Virus record (IMG/VR): IMGVR_UViG_3300032316_000745
Coordinates: 1-25,348 of that record
Length of the DNA stretch: 25,348 nt
Direction: 5' to 3' (one strand)
Source of the DNA: a virus
The translations under genes and the position numbers were made by a program. Positions 22,389 to 25,348 of the stretch are shown one piece after another. The number at the start of each line of letters is the position of its first letter. Position 1 is the first letter of the stretch. The notes beneath the pieces are model-generated. The model was not told where the DNA came from and ran no database searches. It saw only the letters and a program-made list of their open reading frames with translations.

Positions 22389-22444
22389 GGGGTCCGGAGA
22401 AAATCCGAGAGGAGAAGAAAACTTGAAAATGTGCTTCCGGCCCC
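22389..22444 (+). terminator. Long imperfect hairpin after the + strand gene block
   Basis: GGGG (22389-22392), a bulged T, then CCGGA pairs with TCCGG CCCC (22436-22444), nine base pairs closing a 37-base loop. It follows the last + strand stop codon directly. There is no U tract, so it may act as an mRNA 3' end or a factor-dependent stop rather than an intrinsic terminator. Confidence 0.35.
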
Positions 22445-22504
22445 AGAAAATAAATTTAGGGAAAAAAGAGTTTGGGCCATAGCACAAAATTACTTACATA
22501 GTAT

Positions 22505-22517
22505 TACCTTTAAGGTA
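22505..22517. promoter_or_regulatory. 13-base perfect palindrome in the convergent gap
   Basis: TACCTT-T-AAGGTA, a perfect inverted repeat around one central base, in the gap between convergent gene blocks. It could be a small protein-binding site. No promoter is evident beside it. Otherwise the gap 22389-22597 holds only hairpins and no ORF I would call. Confidence 0.3.
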
Positions 22518-22550
22518 CAGTGGTCCAGATTTTTAAGCAGGCGCCAAGCC

Positions 22551-22574
22551 AAAAAAAGGACGCCGAAGCGCCCT
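22551..22574 (-). terminator. Rho-independent terminator of the minus-strand operon
   Basis: Read on the minus strand: AGGGCGC-TTCG-GCGTCCT (22574 to 22557) forms a seven-pair stem with one G-U pair and the extra-stable UUCG loop, followed by a run of T (A run 22551-22557 on the + strand). This is a textbook intrinsic terminator, 24 bases past the last minus-strand stop codon. Confidence 0.9.
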
Positions 22575-22597
22575 TCCCACCAACTGGTGTCCAACCT

Positions 22598-22699
22598 TTA
22601 ACCTGGTCTCCAGTACACCAGGTCCAGCAACACAACCACCACACCCAACACCATGACCACCTTGAATGCAAGGTCCTCCCACTTGTTTTCTGAAAACAT
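22598..22699 (-). CDS. 33-residue single-span membrane protein
   Basis: The minus-strand ORF starts at the ATG at 22699 with AAGGAG eight bases upstream, the same spacing as its upstream neighbour. The protein opens MFSENKWEDLAFK, then a 15-residue stretch of Val, Leu, Met and Gly (VVMVLGVVVVLLDLV) forms one membrane span, and it ends YWRPG. It is the last gene of the operon, and its ribosome site overlaps the preceding stop codon. The strong ribosome site and terminator placement make it a convincing small gene. A role as an inner-membrane microprotein is inferred. Confidence 0.65.
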   Translation of the reverse strand: MFSENKWEDLAFKVVMVLGVVVVLLDLVYWRPG

Positions 22700-22711
22700 A
22701 CTCATTACTCC

Positions 22712-22942
22712 TTATACCGAATGGCCACGGGCATCCATCATTTCCGAGAGGATGAATTTAGCCACGTTCAACTGTTTACGGACTGCCTCATTTTGGTCCA
22801 TGGCACTCAATTCCTGACAATCGGACAGGATGGACATAACCACCATTTCCAAGCCGGAGAATTTAGCGGTGATGGAGCCCATATACTGGCTCCGGATGTC
22901 GGCTTGGCTCATGCCATAGCACTTGGTCTCAAAATCAGTCAT
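22712..22942 (-). CDS. Hypothetical helical phage protein, 76 residues
   Basis: Starts at 22942 with AAGGAG eight bases upstream. Helical throughout: ADIRSQYMGSITAKFSGLE, then VVMSILSDCQEL and VRKQLNVAKFILSEMMD. The block FSGLEMVVMSILSD and the LNVAKFIL end look conserved in my memory of other phages, function unknown. It is cotranscribed with its minus-strand neighbours. Confidence 0.7.
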   Translation of the reverse strand: MTDFETKCYGMSQADIRSQYMGSITAKFSGLEMVVMSILSDCQELSAMDQNEAVRKQLNVAKFILSEMMDARGHSV

Positions 22943-22954
22943 TAGTATTACTCC

Positions 22955-23152
22955 TTACTTGTTTGCGTTAATGTAAACCAAGGTACTCATAACCTCTTTT
23001 TTAGCCTTGGGGCTGAGGTGGCAGAGTGTACCAATGAGACCCTCAAGGTAGCCAACGGTGTAAGAGTTGGTGGCGTGGAGTTCCTCGCCACGGGCGAATT
23101 GGCGGTCCTGAATGGCAGCCACCAGTGCCTTGGCCAAGTCTTGATTTGTCAT
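22955..23152 (-). CDS. Hypothetical helical protein, 65 residues
   Basis: The start chosen is the ATG at 23152 (MTNQDLAKAL), which has GAAAGGAAA just upstream; the same frame extends to 23212 but that part overlaps the promoter at 23184-23212. The protein is helical (DLAKALVAAIQDRQFARGEE, then GYLEGLIGTLCHLS), ending KKEVMSTLVYINANK. No family recognised. It precedes the 76-residue gene by 12 bases. Confidence 0.7.
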   Translation of the reverse strand: MTNQDLAKALVAAIQDRQFARGEELHATNSYTVGYLEGLIGTLCHLSPKAKKEVMSTLVYINANK

Positions 23153-23183
23153 TTTGTTTCCTTTCAAATTCAACATGGAATGG

Positions 23184-23212
23184 ATTATGGCGGATGGGCG
23201 TGAAAATGGCAA
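23184..23212 (-). promoter_or_regulatory. Candidate internal minus-strand promoter
   Basis: On the minus strand: TTGCCA (23212-23207), 17-base spacer, CATAAT (23189-23184). The -35 is the same TTGCC type as the other promoters of this block. The start site near 23177 leaves a 25-base leader before the ATG at 23152. The -10 is one base off consensus and lacks the extended TG. Confidence 0.55.
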
Positions 23213-23239
23213 CCTAGTACCTTAGTTCTCCAGCCACGT

Positions 23240-23255
23240 GCTGGATCAATCCAGC
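23240..23255 (-). other. Inverted repeat across a stop codon
   Basis: GCTGGAT-CA-ATCCAGC, seven pairs with a 2-base centre, spans the stop codon of the 73-residue gene. A second overlapping arm (CCAGC at 23230-23234 with GCTGG at 23240-23244) allows an alternative fold. It lacks a T run, so it may stabilise or attenuate the operon mRNA rather than terminate it. Confidence 0.4.
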
Positions 23256-23467
23256 AGGACCATATATTCTCGGGCATAATGACGGCGAAACCAATCCAGC
23301 CCCTTTTGCATTCTCTTATAATCACCAATCAATTGGCAACCCATAATGGTATCATATACCGCCACTGCCTCTGGAGATAATGTAATGGATTCTCCTGAGA
23401 ATGGATTGGTTACCACCTCATTCTCGGTTCCGACCATGCATTCGAATGGGAGTTTGATTTTGGACAT
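23246..23467 (-). CDS. Conserved hypothetical phage protein, 73 residues
   Basis: Starts at 23467 with GAAAGGAAA upstream. The front half is strand-rich with NPFSGESITLSPEAVAVYD, and the back half is helical (LIGDYKRMQKGLDWFRRHY, then AREYMVLLD). The NPFSG..I.L.P.AVAVYD plus QKGLDWF pattern recurs in other aquatic phages as I remember; function unknown. It sits between the GP88-like gene and the internal promoter. Confidence 0.75.
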   Translation of the reverse strand: MSKIKLPFECMVGTENEVVTNPFSGESITLSPEAVAVYDTIMGCQLIGDYKRMQKGLDWFRRHYAREYMVLLD

Positions 23468-23483
23468 AATGTTTCCTTTCAGT

Positions 23484-24233
23484 TTAAACGGATGCCATCA
23501 TAATGGCGGGGTATTTTACAAAACCAGTGGTATCTTTTTTGGCTTTGCCTTTGGCATATAAGCCAATAACCGAACCTTTTGGATCCAGAAAACGGAGGTC
23601 CGATTCATCGCCATTAAAAACTGGCATATTAAGATAATCGGCTGGCATTGGGAGGGTCTTTTTAATACCAAACACCACAGCCACATTATAGCCTTGGGCA
23701 ATAGCCTTGGTTACGTCATTATCATTACCATCAGCGGCTGAGAATGTCAGGTGATAATTGGGATAATCGGCGATTTTACGTCCGAGAATCTTGGTATAAT
23801 CGTAGAATTGAATTTCAGGGAATGCCATGAAAATGTTTTTATATTCCACACCATTACGGATGGCGGCATACTTTTCAAAGGCTAGGTCCGAAGTGCCATT
23901 AAGGCGAATCACTGGGACCATATTGATTTTGGCGGATTGTTTAATGGCCAATTCAATATCCTTGACCAGCCATTCCATAAAGCCGGTGCGAGCCTCGAAA
24001 AACATTTGGGTTTTGCGGATTCGAGCCTGCTGGATAACGTTGGTTGTCTCGCCTTTTTTGAACATGCCACCACGTCCTGCGAGGTTCAGGCAGGCTGCCG
24101 TGCAACCTTTGGTCCGCTTGGCGCAGGTCTCAAAGCCGGACAGGTCGGCTGGGGCGAGGTGCAGGATGTAGGTATTGTAACCTTGAGCCATGCCCTTGAG
24201 GACCTTAGGGTTGCCAGTGGAGAGGAGGTTCAT
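23484..24233 (-). CDS. GP88-like phage protein (Cys-rich, possible TIM-barrel)
   Basis: 249 residues starting at 24233 with AAAGGAAC upstream. The front half holds C-x6-C-x3-C (Cys37, Cys44, Cys48) in ETCAKRTKGCTAACLNLAGRG, then RIRKTQMFFEAR, VPVIRLNGTSDLAFEK, FPEIQFYDYTK, YHLTFSAADGND and NVAVVFG. This order matches my recollection of the Pfam family Gene product 88, unknown in function. Successive strand endings (VIRLNGTSD, QFYDYTK, LTFSAA, AVVFG) suggest a TIM-barrel, and the cysteines could bind a metal or Fe-S cluster. It is the first gene of the minus-strand operon, under a strong promoter. Confidence 0.8.
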   Translation of the reverse strand: MNLLSTGNPKVLKGMAQGYNTYILHLAPADLSGFETCAKRTKGCTAACLNLAGRGGMFKKGETTNVIQQARIRKTQMFFEARTGFMEWLVKDIELAIKQSAKINMVPVIRLNGTSDLAFEKYAAIRNGVEYKNIFMAFPEIQFYDYTKILGRKIADYPNYHLTFSAADGNDNDVTKAIAQGYNVAVVFGIKKTLPMPADYLNMPVFNGDESDLRFLDPKGSVIGLYAKGKAKKDTTGFVKYPAIMMASV

Positions 24234-24263
24234 TTTTTGTTCCTTTGTTGATTTGATGGATGA

Positions 24264-24291
24264 ATTATACCAGAACCAGCGGGAATGGCAA
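24264..24291 (-). promoter_or_regulatory. Strong promoter of the minus-strand operon
   Basis: On the minus strand: TTGCCA (24291-24286), 16-base spacer, TATAAT (24269-24264) with extended -10 TGg. Ten bases upstream of the -35 lies the shared 14-base element (24315-24302). It is divergent from the promoter at 24340, with about 48 bases between the two -35 hexamers. Confidence 0.85.
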
Positions 24292-24301
24292 CCATCCTCG
24301 G

Positions 24302-24315
24302 AATACTTGACCGGA
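24302..24315 (-). repeat. Shared promoter-upstream element, copy 1
   Basis: TCCGGTCAAGTATT on the minus strand. It recurs at 24764-24777 and 25040-25053 on the + strand. Here and at 24764 it lies exactly 10 bases before a TTGCCA -35; at 25040 only 2 bases before TTGACA. Confidence 0.8.
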
Positions 24316-24339
24316 AGAATGGAGAACTATAGTGCTATA

Positions 24340-24367
24340 TTGCCATTCTGGCCTGCTATGATATAAT
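24340..24367 (+). promoter_or_regulatory. Promoter of the 78-residue acidic gene
   Basis: TTGCCA (24340-24345), 16-base spacer, TATAAT (24362-24367), extended -10 aTGa. It lacks the 14-base element on its own side. Transcription from about 24374 gives a 25-base leader ahead of the ATG at 24399. Confidence 0.85.
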
Positions 24368-24398
24368 AACGTCATTGTAAACGAAACGAAAGTGAAAA

Positions 24399-24635
24399 AT
24401 GAAAGTAGTACAAACGTATTCAAGTGTGGAATGTAATGAGTATTCTGTATTCAATTCTGACAATGTTCAGGTTGCATACTATGTTGAACACTATGTTCAC
24501 CCAATTGATGAAGAAGTATTAGAAACCCCGGTCTTCGAGATATATTATGATTACAATGAAGAAGACGATGAATATGAAAGTTCTCTTATTTCTGAGAATT
24601 TTGACGATATTCAGGAAATAATCGATTCGTTCTAA
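24399..24635 (+). CDS. Very acidic small protein, DNA-mimic candidate
   Basis: 78 residues with about 21 Asp/Glu and only one Lys and no Arg, so a net charge near -20. It is also rich in Tyr (YYVEHYVHP, EIYYDYNEEDDEYE). The charge density resembles DNA mimics such as T7 Ocr, which block restriction enzymes or other DNA-binding proteins, but no sequence similarity is claimed. It has its own promoter, a modest ribosome site (GAAAGTGA) and its own terminator, the layout of an individually regulated early gene. Confidence 0.7.
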   Translation: MKVVQTYSSVECNEYSVFNSDNVQVAYYVEHYVHPIDEEVLETPVFEIYYDYNEEDDEYESSLISENFDDIQEIIDSF

Positions 24636-24639
24636 TCTA

Positions 24640-24664
24640 ATAACCCAGCAACGGGCTGGGTTAT
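24640..24664 (+). terminator. Hairpin terminator, 10-bp perfect stem
   Basis: ATAACCCAGC (24640-24649) and GCTGGGTTAT (24655-24664) pair perfectly around AACGG. It follows the acidic gene's stop by a few bases. The downstream T content is low (CTCTTG), so efficiency may be moderate. The next promoter's -35 begins only 4 bases later. Confidence 0.75.
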
Positions 24665-24667
24665 CTC

Positions 24668-24695
24668 TTGCCTTCCCTGCTGGTTGTGGTATAAT
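24668..24695 (+). promoter_or_regulatory. Promoter P1 upstream of the 70-residue gene
   Basis: TTGCCT (24668-24673), 16-base spacer, TATAAT (24690-24695), extended -10 TGg. The spacer shares GCTGGTT and TGG with the minus-strand promoter at 24264. An ATG (24703) lies seven bases after the -10, in frame with the gene at 24823. Confidence 0.8.
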
Positions 24696-24763
24696 TGGTA
24701 CCATGATTCGAAGCAAAGGCGGGGTGGACACGGAGGCTGGGCGCCATAATAATAACCCTCCAC

Positions 24764-24777
24764 TCCGGTCAAGTATT
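24764..24777 (+). repeat. Shared promoter-upstream element, copy 2
   Basis: TCCGGTCAAGTATT, identical to the copies at 24302-24315 (minus) and 25040-25053. Ten bases separate it from the -35 at 24788, the same as for copy 1. Confidence 0.8.
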
Positions 24778-24787
24778 GCCAGCATGG

Positions 24788-24815
24788 TTGCCAAACCAGC
24801 TGGTACCTGTATAAT
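24788..24815 (+). promoter_or_regulatory. Promoter P2 of the 70-residue gene
   Basis: TTGCCA (24788-24793), 16-base spacer, TATAAT (24810-24815). The expected start site (about 24822) is at or one base before the ATG at 24823, so the mRNA would be leaderless. The sequence around the -10 (CCTGTATAATCCAA, then CCC/TCC) repeats at the 25056 promoter. Confidence 0.82.
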
Positions 24816-24822
24816 CCAACCC

Positions 24823-25035
24823 ATGATGAACACAAAACCCTACACTGTAGAACACCACGACAAAACCATGGAATTCCATGTGATCCGCTGGTCCCCATTG
24901 TCCAACGGTGTCCACACCGGTGAGTCCGTAGAACGGTTCCAATGTGAGGATGAGGCCATGGAAGTGGCTCGAATCCTGAACCAAGCCGAGGAACTGAGCC
25001 TGTACCTGGACCAGTCCTGCGAATTTGATTCTTGA
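24823..25035 (+). CDS. Small acidic protein, possibly from a leaderless mRNA
   Basis: 70 residues (MMNTKPYTVEHHDKTMEFHV then IRWSP); the second ATG at 24826 is an alternative start. The frame is open back to the ATG at 24703, but that upstream part contains promoter P2 and the 14-base element, so it is probably not coding. The C-terminal half is an acidic helix (FQCEDEAMEVARILNQAEEL). There is no Shine-Dalgarno before either ATG. No family is recognised. A longer 110-residue product from P1 cannot be excluded. Confidence 0.6.
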   Translation: MMNTKPYTVEHHDKTMEFHVIRWSPLSNGVHTGESVERFQCEDEAMEVARILNQAEELSLYLDQSCEFDS

Positions 25036-25066
25036 CCAATCCGGTCAAGTATTGGTTGACAATACT
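25031..25066 (+). promoter_or_regulatory. Two overlapping inverted repeats, operator candidate
   Basis: CTTGACC-AATCC-GGTCAAG (25031-25049) and AGTATTG-GTTGA-CAATACT (25048-25066) are both perfect seven-base arms with five-base centres, arranged head to tail and sharing bases 25048-25049. The second covers the -35 of the promoter at 25056. The shared 14-base element (25040-25053) bridges them. This looks like an operator, or a hairpin ending the upstream gene, whose stop codon lies at 25033-25035. Confidence 0.6.
25040..25053 (+). repeat. Shared promoter-upstream element, copy 3
   Basis: TCCGGTCAAGTATT, identical to the copies at 24302-24315 (minus) and 24764-24777. It lies only 2 bases before the -35, eight bases closer than the other two copies. 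Confidence 0.8.
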
Positions 25067-25083
25067 ACCAGAACCTGTATAAT
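25056..25083 (+). promoter_or_regulatory. Promoter of the last, partial gene
   Basis: TTGACA (25056-25061), 16-base spacer, TATAAT (25078-25083). Unlike at 24788, the base triplet at the equivalent start position is ATA, and the real ATG (25116) lies about 26 bases downstream after AAAGGAAAG. Confidence 0.85.
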
Positions 25084-25115
25084 CCAATCCATATTGTGAA
25101 AGAAAAGGAAAGAAA

Positions 25116-25348
25116 ATGTCCCGTTTTGAATTGATCTCCGAGTCTGATGCCGTGGAACGGTATGAGGACATCCTGGACTCCGAAGGTCCTCTGACCCTCG
25201 CCGGCATGTCCTATGCCCGCTCCTACGTCCTGCGTGAGGTCGACCCGGTAGCCTATCGGTGCGGTTTTAATGATTTTGTGGATTCCTTGTCTGAGGATGG
25301 CATTTTCGTAGAAGGTCTCACCGAGGATGAGATGGAGTCTGAGGATGA
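25116..25348 (+). CDS. Acidic phage protein, 3' end outside window
   Basis: 77 complete codons, open to the window end. It starts with AAAGGAAAG upstream. The protein begins MSRFELISESDAVERYEDIL and continues AGMSYARSYVLREVDPVAYR, then CGFNDFVDSLSEDG, ending in a very acidic run (LTEDEMESED). The net charge is strongly negative with about five Arg. The DPVAYR-x-GF-x-D pattern recalls small unnamed proteins of proteobacterial phages. The GC content here (39 of 60 in line 25201-25260) is far above the left of the window. Confidence 0.75.
   Translation, partial: MSRFELISESDAVERYEDILDSEGPLTLAGMSYARSYVLREVDPVAYRCGFNDFVDSLSEDGIFVEGLTEDEMESED

Noticed and set aside
23484-24233. GP88-like protein as a canonical radical-SAM enzyme
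   Set aside because: The Cys spacing is C-x6-C-x3-C, not CX3CX2C; only a divergent metal site can be proposed.
23937-24251. 104-codon + strand frame in the 24 kb region
   Set aside because: It is antisense to the GP88-like gene, which has a promoter, a ribosome site and recognisable motifs.
24703-24822. Longer N-terminus (40 residues) for the gene at 24823
   Set aside because: It contains a full promoter and the repeated 14-base element, so I prefer the shorter product, but keep the longer one open as a finding.
1-25348. tRNA genes, CRISPR arrays, integrase or insertion sequences
   Set aside because: I found no cloverleaf with a T-loop GTTCGAATCC-type core, no regularly spaced repeats, and no transposase or integrase motifs by reading; a tRNAscan or CRISPR search would be decisive.

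Overview
The window is part of a T4-like tailed-phage (myovirus-type) genome from a Gram-negative host. It carries a T4 gp61-type primase, a T4 RNase H-type 5' nuclease, ATAAATA late-promoter motifs, and conserved genes of the kind found in marine and freshwater T4-like phages. The spanin pair and the LpxH-like phosphoesterase point to a host with an outer membrane. Genes are packed tightly, usually overlapping by 4-20 bases, and all lie on the + strand up to about 22.39 kb. I saw no tRNA, rRNA, CRISPR array, insertion sequence or integrase. No gene-free stretch exceeds 300 bases.

Region 1 (1-5.0 kb, late/virion/lysis): a 5'-truncated DUF5872-like gene, a structural or decoration protein with its own late-promoter motif and terminator, a conserved small protein, and a 62-residue basic protein whose N-terminus resembles the T4 capsid-targeting peptide. 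A lysis block follows: inner-membrane spanin, lipoprotein spanin, GH19 endolysin, and five small membrane or secreted proteins that probably include the holin.

Region 2 (5.0-15.8 kb, nucleotide metabolism and accessory): primase, ThyX, MazG-like pyrophosphohydrolase and NrdA. Next come a class II aldolase-like enzyme, an unknown protein, an LpxH-like phosphoesterase, a 47-residue ORF, a GT2 glycosyltransferase and a secreted staphylococcal-type nuclease. Thioredoxin and NrdB then complete the ribonucleotide reductase system. A zinc-ribbon protein, a GIY-YIG nuclease, a WYL_2-like SH3 protein and unknowns follow.

Region 3 (15.8-22.4 kb): RNase H-like nuclease, a DUF6433-like protein, several very small proteins, an AbrB-like protein, a 733-residue metallopeptidase/VWA (CobT-like) protein, a 2-oxoglutarate/Fe(II) oxygenase and a string of small unknown proteins. 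Strong sigma70-type promoters stand before the primase, the RNase H-like gene, the 17.37 kb gene and the VWA gene.

Region 4 (22.4-25.35 kb): a change of strand, base composition and regulatory style. A five-gene minus-strand operon ends in a textbook UUCG terminator and begins at a promoter divergent from a + strand series of short, individually promoted genes. Several of these encode very acidic proteins. Three of the promoters carry the same 14-base upstream element, which makes this block look like an early host-takeover region and the most novel part of the window.
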